The position numbers and the translations under genes were made by a program. A stretch of DNA of 64,000 nucleotides. Source: JADMJV01 sp964649085. Lineage in GTDB: Bacteria > Vulcanimicrobiota > Xenobia > Xenobiales > JADMJV01. The notes beneath the pieces are model-generated. The model was not told where the DNA came from. It did no database searches and saw only the letters and a list, made by a program, of their open reading frames with translations. The stretch is taken from contig CAZYPN010000003.1 in assembly GCA_964649085.1 (NCBI GenBank), positions 124,001 through 188,000 on the forward strand, in the 5' to 3' direction. Shown here one piece after another: positions 18,427 through 26,386 of this stretch (the stretch's first letter is position 1; every line of letters starts with the position of its first letter).

Positions 18427-19601
18427 GATTTCGCTGCCGGCTTTCCGTCCAGCAGCCCCAGGCCCCTGCTCTGAATTCGCAATCGCCAACTGAGCAGTCC
18501 CAGGCAGACCAAGACCCAGGCCAATGAACAGACCACCGTGGCCACAGCCACCCCGGGGGACACCCTGGAGGTCAGGGAATCGCGCCAGAGCAGGGCAATG
18601 TTCACGACCGGCACCCAGCAGGTCGACACATCCAGGGTCATGCTGCGGTCTACCAGCGCACCGGTGGGAATTAGAATGGCCAGGAACAACGGGGTGGTGG
18701 CGGCCTGGCCCTGACGGAAGGTGCGGGTATGGGCCGTAAAGAGCAGCGTGGCGGCTCCGACCAGCATGCTCATCACCACGATGCCCAGCCCTATGGTGCT
18801 CAGGCTGGAAATCGACCATCCCCACTGTACTCGTTCAGCAATAACGGCATCCAATGGCTGCAAAATGGCCCTCAGCGAGACGGTTACCGCCAGTAAATTG
18901 CAACATCCCGAAAGGCAGCAAAGGCTTACCACCAGCAGATATTTTGAGGCGATGATCTGCCAGCGCGAAACCGCCAGCATGAGGGTGGTGTCCACGGTTT
19001 GACGTTCGTGTTCTCCGGCAAAGGTCTCCACCGCAGGATACAGGCTTCCCAGGCTGAGCACCACCAGCAGGGTCAGGGGTAGAAACGTGCCCAGCACATA
19101 ACGCCCCAGGTCGTTGGCGTTGCTTTCATCGCTGGAGTCGAAATAGTAGGGCTGCAGGTCCTCCATACGAGCCCCGTTCTCCAGCGCCAGGGACTCGATG
19201 CGCACGTCCCGGTAGCGGGCCATCAGGGGGCGAATCCGTGAATGGGCGCGGGCTCCCTGGCGAAATCGTCCATCAAAAAAGATGCGAATCTTGTCGAGTT
19301 TGTCGATTTCCACCACCGCGTCTACCCGGGCCTCGCGCAGGTCTTGCTCGAGGTTTTGGCTGTCGACCACGGTGATCTGATGCCGGGCCAGCGAGCGAGC
19401 CAGGGCTGGCTCGGCCGGCCGCAGGGCGACTCTCAGTGGGCTGCGTTCTTCCTCGGCGCTGAGCAGACTGGCCGTAGACATTGCCAGCCAGAGTAAAAAA
19501 GGGTAAAGCAGCAGCGGTACGACCAGCACGTACAGCAGCACATTGCGCTCCCGCAGGGTGGTACGCATTTCCCTGAGGTATAGAAGCCACAACTGGGACA
19601 T
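18423..19601 (-). CDS. ABC-2 transporter permease, NatB-like
   Basis: A 392-residue permease with an N-terminal helix (LYVLVVPLLLYPFLLWLAM), a soluble extracytoplasmic domain of about 170 residues (HQITVVDSQNLEQDLREA), and a cluster of five helices near the C-terminus. The loop AGEHERQTVDTTLMLAVSR is the counterpart of the GERE loop in the fused permease, which fits pairing with it. The ATG at 19601 is preceded by GGAAGGGG. It is the first gene of a six-gene run (19601 to 12624) with gaps of 12 bp or less. Confidence 0.88.
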   Translation of the reverse strand: MSQLWLLYLREMRTTLRERNVLLYVLVVPLLLYPFLLWLAMSTASLLSAEEERSPLRVALRPAEPALARSLARHQITVVDSQNLEQDLREARVDAVVEIDKLDKIRIFFDGRFRQGARAHSRIRPLMARYRDVRIESLALENGARMEDLQPYYFDSSDESNANDLGRYVLGTFLPLTLLVVLSLGSLYPAVETFAGEHERQTVDTTLMLAVSRWQIIASKYLLVVSLCCLSGCCNLLAVTVSLRAILQPLDAVIAERVQWGWSISSLSTIGLGIVVMSMLVGAATLLFTAHTRTFRQGQAATTPLFLAILIPTGALVDRSMTLDVSTCWVPVVNIALLWRDSLTSRVSPGVAVATVVCSLAWVLVCLGLLSWRLRIQSRGLGLLDGKPAAKS

Positions 19602-19688
19602 CGCAGCCCCTTCCACACCCCCCCTGGACTGCCTGTCGAGCCCGGCAGGCGAACTGCCACTCGTTGGGAACATTGGAAAAGAAGCAGA

Positions 19689-19709
19689 CAGGCGTTTTTC
19701 GCTCGCCTG
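19689..19709. promoter_or_regulatory. hairpin in the leader of the FlhA/SctV-like gene
   Basis: CAGGCG (19689-19694) and CGCCTG (19704-19709) form a perfect 6-bp stem with a 9-nt loop that includes TTTTT. It ends 20 bp before the start at 19730, in the divergent region between the NatB gene and that gene. A second weaker stem (19631-19635 with 19646-19650) lies upstream. It may be an operator or leader structure; no function can be shown. Confidence 0.3.
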
Positions 19710-19729
19710 AAAGGGGCACAACAGCGTTC

Positions 19730-21529
19730 ATGTCAGACTCTCCCGAGCAGCCCGAACTCGATCCGGAAAAGGTCAAGGACCAGGACAAGTCCGAGAGCGA
19801 GAGCGAGGAAGAAGAGCCCGTTCGTCCGGCCCGACGTCGCTCCAGTCGAACGCCCGCCAGTCCGGGCGAGGAGAGCTTTGCTATTCAGTTTGGCAGCAAC
19901 CTGTACCCGCTGAATCAGGCCATGATCCGACAGATCTTGTGGTTGGGGAAGAATCTTTTTGCCCGCAGTGGCCTGCTGTTGCCACCCCTGCAACTGACGC
20001 CGAACCCGAACCAGAGCGCCAATCTGTACACGGTCAATTTCCTGGCCCAGGAGGTCGGGCGATTCGCCGTGCCTCATCAGGCGTTCTTGGTGCTCGGCGA
20101 AGAGGAGGAGTTGCGCAAGATCGAACCCAATGCTGCCCTCAATCCCCATCCGCTGACCTTTGAACGGATGGTTTGGGTATTCTCCGGTGCCGTTCATAAG
20201 GTGTTCCAACACGACCTGTTCGCCATCAGTCACCTGGAATTTCTGGCCTACTTCACCAACTGGCTATTTCACAAGAACTATGTGGCTTTCTTTACGGTTC
20301 AGCGCTGCCAGCAGTCGATCCTGGCCCTCACCGAGCACGTCCCCACTTTGGCTCCGCTACGCGGCTTTTTTCTCAAAGAGGTCAACAATATCTGGCGCCT
20401 CTGTCTGGAGTTGTTACGCAAACGGGGCAGTATGCGCAACCTGCCGCGCATCCTGCGCGAGTATCATCAGCAACGCACCCAGGAGCCTCAGCAGACTCTG
20501 GTAGAGGCCTATAAAGTGTTGCTCAAGCGCCTGAGTAAGCGGCCCGATGAGCTGGAAGAGTCGCCCTCCGACCTGAGCAGCCCCGAGTTCCGGCGGCTCG
20601 CTTCGGGCTTGATCTATATGCACGCCAGTCAGGCCGGCTGGTCCGAGCAACTGGCCAACCGGCTTACCGAGGCCGAAATCAATCAATTGCTGGAAACCCT
20701 GGTCGACATCGCGGGGGTGACCCCGGGCGCCAAGGTGCCGCTGACCCTGGAAGTCATTTCCCGCCTGGACGCCGTGTTCATGGGTCGCACCCCCCAGGAC
20801 TATTTCGAGTTTTTGCGGCAACTTCTGGACGGCCGCTCGGTAGACAGCGCCCCGCTCAACGCGGTCGACCGGCTGGCCCTGCTGATCCTCAGTCTGCCTC
20901 AAGGCTGTGCCCCCGACCCCGAGGACCTGGAGTTTCTCCGAGCCGCCGAGAAAAAGACGCTGCTGGGGCGCATCGCGTTCCTGACGTTCCACCACTACTA
21001 TGGAACGTTCGAGCACGGCCCACCCACCAAGCACCTGCTGGACATCCGCGATCAGGTGCTGGTGGATTTCCTCGACTTTGTGGCCTTCCAGCAAAGGCCC
21101 GGCTGGCAGGTGCCGGGCGAGTCGCTGCAGAGCCTGGTGAACCAGTGGGCCCATCAAGCACCCGAGCGTTTTGCGGTGATGTGCCTGCGCTACTACTTTC
21201 ACGCCCTCGACCCCTGGACACGCCTGGCCGAAGCCGCCCGCACCTGCCCTCGCCGGGTGCATCGGGCCCTGCGCCAGTATTTCCTGGAATGCGCTCGCGG
21301 GGGTCAGGAACCCCAGCGGATTGCTCCCTGGCGCCGCGGCGCTCACCTGCTTTCCTGCCTCAGCGAAGAGAACAGCGTGAAGATCGGCTACCTGCTCGAA
21401 GCTCAGGGTGCCTGGATCCGCCGGGTCGAGCCGCCCACAGTCGAGCAACAAACGCTGGTCATGCAAGAGTTTGCCCAGCGCTTCTGGCCCTATCGCAAAC
21501 AGGTCGATGTTACGGCGTGCTGGCAGTAA
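19730..21529 (+). CDS. soluble FlhA/SctV cytoplasmic-domain-like protein
   Basis: A 599-residue protein with no membrane segments. After an acidic/basic disordered tail (1-45), residues about 49-270 resemble the cytoplasmic domain of the flagellar/type III export gate FlhA (SctV). FAIQFGSNLYPL matches the family's LEVG..LIPL; NLFARSGLLLPPLQL matches QL...GF.FPPI.I; LYTVNFLAQEVGRFAV matches the N-Y-I-x-x-x-G-x-EVGRGEV strand pair; LRKRGSMRNLPRILREY matches LL.E.VSIRDL.TILE. Residues 270-599 are helical and unrecognised. FlhA normally has eight N-terminal helices; none are present or upstream. The context is not a T3SS. The assignment rests on motif comparison from memory. It overlaps tdk by 20 bp at the 3' end. 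Confidence 0.6.
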   Translation: MSDSPEQPELDPEKVKDQDKSESESEEEEPVRPARRRSSRTPASPGEESFAIQFGSNLYPLNQAMIRQILWLGKNLFARSGLLLPPLQLTPNPNQSANLYTVNFLAQEVGRFAVPHQAFLVLGEEEELRKIEPNAALNPHPLTFERMVWVFSGAVHKVFQHDLFAISHLEFLAYFTNWLFHKNYVAFFTVQRCQQSILALTEHVPTLAPLRGFFLKEVNNIWRLCLELLRKRGSMRNLPRILREYHQQRTQEPQQTLVEAYKVLLKRLSKRPDELEESPSDLSSPEFRRLASGLIYMHASQAGWSEQLANRLTEAEINQLLETLVDIAGVTPGAKVPLTLEVISRLDAVFMGRTPQDYFEFLRQLLDGRSVDSAPLNAVDRLALLILSLPQGCAPDPEDLEFLRAAEKKTLLGRIAFLTFHHYYGTFEHGPPTKHLLDIRDQVLVDFLDFVAFQQRPGWQVPGESLQSLVNQWAHQAPERFAVMCLRYYFHALDPWTRLAEAARTCPRRVHRALRQYFLECARGGQEPQRIAPWRRGAHLLSCLSEENSVKIGYLLEAQGAWIRRVEPPTVEQQTLVMQEFAQRFWPYRKQVDVTACWQ

Positions 21530-22106
21530 GTTCTCGAGCCGCGCTGATCCGGGTGTGGTAGCAGGGGTAGCAGGTCGGCGAATAGCAGGTGTCGGCCCCC
21601 AGTAGCAGGGTAGGCCCATCGAGCAGGGCCCGGCCCTCGGAATCGTGGCGAAGGTTGAATACTGCTTTGCGGTTACAGAACTTGCAGGTGGTTTTGATTT
21701 CTTCGATGCTGTCGGCAAGTTCCATCAGGCGCCTGGAGCCCTCGAACAGCTGGCAGCGAAAGTCGGTGCGCAAGCCGTAGGCGATTACGGGAATATTGTG
21801 CAGCCAGGTCAGTTCGCGCAAGTAGTCCACCATGGCCGCGGTAAGAAACTGGCACTCGTCCACCAGAATGCAGTGCAGTCCCTCCAGATCGTTGGCCTGG
21901 AGCCGGTCGCCCGGTTCCAGCAGATAGTCGGCCGGGTGTTCCAGGCCGGCCCGTGAACGCACGGTGTCGTGGCCGAAACGGATGTCGACCGCCGGCTTCA
22001 ACAGCAGCACGCGCTTGCCCTGAACTTCATAGTTGTGGCGCACGGCCAGCAGGTTGAGGGTCTTGGCGCTGCCCATGGCGCCATAGCGGAAATATAGTTT
22101 GGCCAT
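21510..22106 (-). CDS. tdk: thymidine kinase (type II)
   Basis: A 198-residue enzyme that phosphorylates thymidine in the salvage pathway. The alignment to E. coli Tdk is clear along its length: MAKLYFRYGAMGSAKT holds the P-loop, VLVDECQFL-type motif (ILVDECQFLTAAM) the Mg-binding and catalytic Glu, YGLRTDFRCQLFEGS the next block, and a CKFC pair with CYSPTC/CYPCY near the end the structural zinc. The P-loop reads GSAKT where E. coli has NAGKS. ATG 22106 matches the family start. It is 41 bp downstream of the YkgJ-type gene, probably in one transcript. Confidence 0.95.
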   Translation of the reverse strand: MAKLYFRYGAMGSAKTLNLLAVRHNYEVQGKRVLLLKPAVDIRFGHDTVRSRAGLEHPADYLLEPGDRLQANDLEGLHCILVDECQFLTAAMVDYLRELTWLHNIPVIAYGLRTDFRCQLFEGSRRLMELADSIEEIKTTCKFCNRKAVFNLRHDSEGRALLDGPTLLLGADTCYSPTCYPCYHTRISAARELTASTP

Positions 22107-22147
22107 GACCGGTCGTTCGTAGCTGCCCAGGGGCTTCCTCGAGAAAG

Positions 22148-23119
22148 TCAGTTCGCCCCGGCCGGCTGAAGCAAGCGTTGAGCAAAGGCCGTGGCCAGGG
22201 GGCTCAGGTCGTGGCGGTGGGCCAACCATTCGCCCTCGACGCGGTCCAGAGCCTGGTTCGCCCCCAGCGAGCTGCTGTAGTGTTGCAGCAAACGCTCGGC
22301 CACCAGCACCATGCTCAGTTGTGCCAGCACCGAGGGACCCCACCACAGGGTTTTCCGTTCCAGCACGTGGGTCAGATAGCGCACGCTTTCGGGCTGCTGC
22401 CCGGCGGTCATCTGGCCGGCGTGCTGGCGGGCAAAGTCCTCGAGTTGCTCCCAGGCCAGACCTTCGAGAAACCCGCGCGAGGCCGCTGCCAGATGAGCCA
22501 GTTGGGCGTCGAGCAAGGGCTCAGGCCAGAAGTAGGGCAGGTGGGCTTCCAGTTCGGGCTGGCAGGCCTGCCACAGCGGAAGTGTCTCCAGGCGCTGAAT
22601 CCAGCGGGCCTCCCAGCCCAGATAGGTCGACCAGTCCAGTTTCAGGTTGCCAAAGGGCTCGGCCTGATAGCCGATTTTCGGGTATTGGCCGCTGTGCCAA
22701 AGGTTGCTGAGGACTTCCTTGTGCTCGCTCCAGGGTACATCACTGGGATTGAGCTGCTTTACCGCTGTGCAGCGGAACGACAGCCCTACTTGAACCCCGG
22801 AGGGCGTATCGTAGAGGAAAAACGGGAACTGTCGGCAGGCTCGTGGTTTCCCTTGCCAGCCTCTATCGCGATGCAACTCGCAGAGCGCGTCCTGACCGAG
22901 AAAATGACAGCGCCCCTGAGCGTCGTGCAGCAGATGGGCTCCCTCGGCCGATTCTTCCAGCGGTGACCGGCCCGCCACCTCCAGTTCCAGACTGAGTCGA
23001 TGGCTACGAATGGCGGGTACGAGCTCGGGTTCTACCCAGATCCTCCATTGCCCACAGCTTTTGCCGCAGCGAATACAGGCATACTCAAGCTGCGGGAAGC
23101 GCCAGACGGGTTCGTCCAT
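22148..23119 (-). CDS. YkgJ-type zinc/iron-chelating cysteine-cluster protein
   Basis: A 323-residue protein whose N-terminal third carries the YkgJ/CxxCxxxCC-like metal-binding cluster: YACIRCGKSCGQW, ALCELHRD, and KPRACRQFPFFLY. The remaining 200 residues are helical and not recognised. The biochemical role of YkgJ proteins is not settled; metal binding is inferred from the cysteines. The start ATG at 23119 (MDEPVWRF) puts the cluster near residue 14, as usual for the family. Divergent from the methyltransferase at 23192, with 72 bp between starts. Confidence 0.8.
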   Translation of the reverse strand: MDEPVWRFPQLEYACIRCGKSCGQWRIWVEPELVPAIRSHRLSLELEVAGRSPLEESAEGAHLLHDAQGRCHFLGQDALCELHRDRGWQGKPRACRQFPFFLYDTPSGVQVGLSFRCTAVKQLNPSDVPWSEHKEVLSNLWHSGQYPKIGYQAEPFGNLKLDWSTYLGWEARWIQRLETLPLWQACQPELEAHLPYFWPEPLLDAQLAHLAAASRGFLEGLAWEQLEDFARQHAGQMTAGQQPESVRYLTHVLERKTLWWGPSVLAQLSMVLVAERLLQHYSSSLGANQALDRVEGEWLAHRHDLSPLATAFAQRLLQPAGAN

Positions 23120-23191
23120 CCCCCGAGGTTCGAGTTGCAAACCGCTGTTACCTGGGGTTTAAACTTGCGCTTGCGAGACCATGGTGGAGGG

Positions 23192-23950
23192 ATGGACAGT
23201 CAAACCAATCCGGGTCGAGAGGCCGCTCTGGCCGAGGTCGAGCGAGCCGCCGGTCACTATTACCACACCCCTTTGCAATTGGGAATCGACAATCGCACCA
23301 AGGCGTTTGTCATCGAGAAATGTCGCCCTCACGTTCGGGGACCGCGTGTGCTGGAGTTCGGCTACGTCGACGGCCTTTGGACCGACGTGTTGCTGGGGCT
23401 GGGCTTCGAAGTCGAGATCGTCGAAGGTGCCCAACGCCACGTGAACCACGCTCGTGAGCGTTATGCCGGCAACCCGTCGGTCAGGGTGCACCACGCCTTG
23501 TTTGAAGAGTTTCACCCTCAGGGGCACTTCGATACGGTGGTGTGTGGCGACATGTTGCGCTACCTGGAACATCCCGTAGAGTTTCTGCGACGCTGTGGCG
23601 GCTGGCTCAACCCCGGAGGGCGCCTGATTGCTACCGTGCCCAACAGTCGCTCACTGCATCGCAGGGTGGGCGCTTTCATGCAGATGGAGTCGCGACCTAC
23701 CGAGGCCAACCAGCGCGACCTGGAAGTGGGCAATCGGCGCAGTTATGATCGCTACGAGCTTCGCCACGAGTTGCAGTCGGCCGGGTTCCGCGTGACGGAG
23801 GTTCGGGGCTGCTTTCTCAAGCCGCTTTCCAGTGCCCAGATGGCCGACTGGAACGACGAGATGTTGCGGGCCTTTTTGCACGTGGGGGAGGAACTGGAAG
23901 ACTACAGCTGGTTTCTCTATGCCGTTGCCGAACCCCGGGGGCTGGCTTGA
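23192..23950 (+). CDS. class I SAM-dependent methyltransferase
   Basis: A 252-residue methyltransferase. Motif I reads VLEFGYVDGLWTDVL, a slightly divergent glycine loop; VEIVEGAQRHV supplies the acidic residue, FDTVVCGDMLRYLEHP is motif IV and LNPGGRLIATVPNSRSLH motif VI. It resembles the Methyltransf_23-type enzymes of glycan and secondary-metabolite loci. The ATG at 23192 follows a GGTGGAGGG stretch. It is coupled to the acetyltransferase gene downstream through a TTGA overlap. Confidence 0.85.
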   Translation: MDSQTNPGREAALAEVERAAGHYYHTPLQLGIDNRTKAFVIEKCRPHVRGPRVLEFGYVDGLWTDVLLGLGFEVEIVEGAQRHVNHARERYAGNPSVRVHHALFEEFHPQGHFDTVVCGDMLRYLEHPVEFLRRCGGWLNPGGRLIATVPNSRSLHRRVGAFMQMESRPTEANQRDLEVGNRRSYDRYELRHELQSAGFRVTEVRGCFLKPLSSAQMADWNDEMLRAFLHVGEELEDYSWFLYAVAEPRGLA

Positions 23951-24753
23951 GTCTGGCTGAGCTGCTGGAGAGGCTGGGGGTCTTGCCCGGCTCGCTGGTC
24001 TATCTACACACCTCGTTCAGCCGAATGGCCTACCTCGGGCTGGAACCAGCCGCCTTCATCGACCGGTTTCTAAGCTATCTCGGGCCCCAGGGCACGCTGG
24101 TCATGCCCAGCTTCAGCTGGAATTTGGACCGGTCGGCCCGACCCTGGGTAGGCTATCGGCGCTACTTTGAGAGCCGTCCCGAGTTTGACGTGCTGCGCAC
24201 CCCTGCCAATATTGGAGTGCTTCCCGAGGTCTTTCGCCAGCTTGCCGGCACCCACCGCAGCCTGTCCTACTGGTGGTCGGTGGCGGCCGTTGGGGCACTG
24301 GCCGAGGTCATTACGGCCAACCAGTTGCAGGTCGAGCACCCCTATGGCCCGGACTCGTCGTTCGACCTGCTGCGACAGCACAATGTGGTTCTGGTGGGCC
24401 TGGGAGTCACTCTGAATACCACCAGTCTGGCCTTTGTGCCCGATTACAGCCTGAACCATCGCAGTTTCTTAAGTCCACAGATGCAGGAAGGGGTGGTGGT
24501 CGATGCCCGAGGAGTTCGCCACGCCAGCCATTCTTACTGGGTGCTGCCCGAGGCTGTCCAGCGCGTGAAGCCCGAGACGGTTTTTCAGCGTTCGGCCGAG
24601 CTCAGGTCGCGGTTGCGCCGCCACGACCGAGGGGACATCATTCAGTTCGCTTATCCCTACGCCGCCTATCACAAGGAAGCGATACGTCTGGGGCAGGAGG
24701 CCCTGGCCGAGGGTCGCCCCGTGCCCTGGCTGGAAGGCCTGCAACTGCCATGA
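23947..24753 (+). CDS. AAC(3)-family N-acetyltransferase
   Basis: A 268-residue acetyl-CoA-dependent transferase of the aminoglycoside 3-N-acetyltransferase fold. Landmarks are VYLHTSFSRM, LGPQGTLVMPSFSWN, TPANIGVLPEVFRQL, SYWWSVAAVGALAE and VLVGLGVTLNTTSLAF. The start is a TTG overlapping the methyltransferase stop. Many members acetylate amino sugars or small amines in biosynthesis rather than antibiotics. Its coupling to a methyltransferase and an M20 hydrolase favours a biosynthetic or amide-editing role; resistance is not supported by context. Confidence 0.87.
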   Translation: MSLAELLERLGVLPGSLVYLHTSFSRMAYLGLEPAAFIDRFLSYLGPQGTLVMPSFSWNLDRSARPWVGYRRYFESRPEFDVLRTPANIGVLPEVFRQLAGTHRSLSYWWSVAAVGALAEVITANQLQVEHPYGPDSSFDLLRQHNVVLVGLGVTLNTTSLAFVPDYSLNHRSFLSPQMQEGVVVDARGVRHASHSYWVLPEAVQRVKPETVFQRSAELRSRLRRHDRGDIIQFAYPYAAYHKEAIRLGQEALAEGRPVPWLEGLQLP

Positions 24754-25988
24754 ACAAAGTATTGAACCACATCGAGCAACTCGTTCCCGAGTATCAACCG
24801 TTTCTTCAGGAACTGGTCCGCGTGCCCAGCTTTACCGGCGACGAGTCGAAGGCCCAGCAGTTGGTCAAAGAGAAAATGTGCGAACTGGGCATCTTCGAAC
24901 GTGAGGTCTTCTGCGACGAGGCTCCCGACTTTCACCCCACCGGTCGCGATTACGCCCGCCGCCCCAGTCTGGTGGGCCGGGTCCCCGGCCAGGGAACGGC
25001 TCACTTCATTCTCAATGCCCACATCGACACGGCTCCCATCGAATGCGAGTCGAGCTGGACTCGACCGCCCTTTGGCGCGGTGATCGAGGGCCCTTTCCTC
25101 TACGGCCGCGGTGCCCTGGATGACAAGGCCGGAGTTGCCATGATTTTGATGTTGGCCGAAGCGTTTTTGCGCTCGGGCCAGCGGCTTCCGGGCGACTTGC
25201 TGATCCAATCGGTGATCGAAGATGAAGACTCGGGCAACGGCACGTTGAGCTGCACCCGGGCTGGCTATCGGGCCGAGGGAGCGGTAATCGTCGATGGCAC
25301 CTGGCCCTGGGATTTGATCGACAGTCACCTGGGACAGATGTGGCTGGAGCTGGTGATTACAGGCGTGGCGACTCCGGCCTGCAGTCATCATCGGGCCGTC
25401 CATCCCGTGTTCTTGATGATTCAGGCCCTGGACCGCCTGCAACAGTGGCTGAACGAGGCCAATCTGCGCGTTCCCCAGTGGCTGGGCATGGCCTCCCCCT
25501 ACTGGATGAGTGTGGGACAGTTTCACGCTGGCAGCTGGAACGGCTCGGTACCCGAGACCTGTCGCTGCGGCATCCAGATCGGCTTCCCTCCGGCCAGCTC
25601 AACGGCCGAGCTTCAGGAGCACATTCACCAGCTTCTGGCCGGTATCGCCGCCAGCCATCCCGGAGCTGGCTGCCAGCTGGTCGTTAAAGAACTGTGCACA
25701 GCCGCCTTTTGGAATCCCGAAAACGCGATGACGGTGGCCCTGCGCAACACGTTGGAGGCCACCCCCGAGTTGCTGAAGTTGGCCCCCAAGGGCGTCAATC
25801 TGGTGACCTCTAAAGGGCACTGCGATTTGCGCCATCTCCGTCGCGCCGATGGTTCCCCCACGGCGGCCTGCCTGTATGGCCCGGGGGGAGGCCACAATCC
25901 CCACGTGGCCGATGAGTGTTATCGGCTCGACCACTTTGGCCCGGTGGCTCAGGTGATCGCCCGGGCCATTCTGGCCTTCTACGCCTGA
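24750..25988 (+). CDS. M20 family metallohydrolase (ArgE/DapE type)
   Basis: A 412-residue di-zinc amidohydrolase. Metal ligands are seen in NAHIDT (His91, Asp93), GRGALDDKAG (Asp124) and VIEDEDSGNG (acidic pair), with a late CLYGPGGGHNPHVADE supplying the last His. These enzymes remove N-acyl groups or split dipeptides. The ATG overlaps the acetyltransferase stop as ATGA. An acetyltransferase coupled to a deacylase-like enzyme is the logic of acetyl-protected intermediates, as in lysine or arginine synthesis; here that is inference. Confidence 0.88.
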   Translation: MNKVLNHIEQLVPEYQPFLQELVRVPSFTGDESKAQQLVKEKMCELGIFEREVFCDEAPDFHPTGRDYARRPSLVGRVPGQGTAHFILNAHIDTAPIECESSWTRPPFGAVIEGPFLYGRGALDDKAGVAMILMLAEAFLRSGQRLPGDLLIQSVIEDEDSGNGTLSCTRAGYRAEGAVIVDGTWPWDLIDSHLGQMWLELVITGVATPACSHHRAVHPVFLMIQALDRLQQWLNEANLRVPQWLGMASPYWMSVGQFHAGSWNGSVPETCRCGIQIGFPPASSTAELQEHIHQLLAGIAASHPGAGCQLVVKELCTAAFWNPENAMTVALRNTLEATPELLKLAPKGVNLVTSKGHCDLRHLRRADGSPTAACLYGPGGGHNPHVADECYRLDHFGPVAQVIARAILAFYA

Positions 25989-26028
25989 CCGCCAAGGGCA
26001 GCCGAGAGTGGGCGTCGTAGCTACAGCT

Positions 26029-26385
26029 ATGAGACATTGGTTCTTGCTCTGCTGTATTCTTCTGCTTTCGGGCGGACCCCAGGCCGCTTTGATCAACGTG
26101 GATTCCAAGTATCGGGTGACCGAGGTCAAGGTCCAGGAGCGCATCTTCGGTATCGCCCTGTTGGGTGACGACCCCAACGAGACGCAAAATGAGGTCTACT
26201 TCGGCGCCGATACTCGATGCTATCGCGAGATTCACTTTGGCAACGGCACACGCAAAGAGATTCCCGTGACCATCGAGAAATTCTTTAAGATCTTGCGGCG
26301 CGGCGACACGGTGCGGGTCAAGGGCGGACGCGATTGGGATGGGTCGATTCACGGCTACGACGTTCGGATCATCACCCGGCAGTAG
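26029..26385 (+). CDS. small exported protein of unknown function
   Basis: 118 residues from ATG 26029 (a GTG at 26008 would add 7). A signal peptide is clear (HWFLLCCILLLSGGPQA, cleavage before ALINVD). The mature part is a short beta-rich domain (KYRVTEVKVQERIFGIALLG, ending GDTVRVKGGRDWDGSIHGYD) of OB-like character. Not recognised. It follows the M20 gene by 40 bp and ends 1 bp from the convergent radical SAM gene. Confidence 0.6.
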   Translation: MRHWFLLCCILLLSGGPQAALINVDSKYRVTEVKVQERIFGIALLGDDPNETQNEVYFGADTRCYREIHFGNGTRKEIPVTIEKFFKILRRGDTVRVKGGRDWDGSIHGYDVRIITRQ

Positions 26386-26386
26386 T

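Noticed and set aside
23947..24753. Aminoglycoside resistance gene
   Set aside because: The fold is AAC(3)-like, but the gene is coupled to methyltransferase and M20 genes with no mobile elements, which fits metabolism better.
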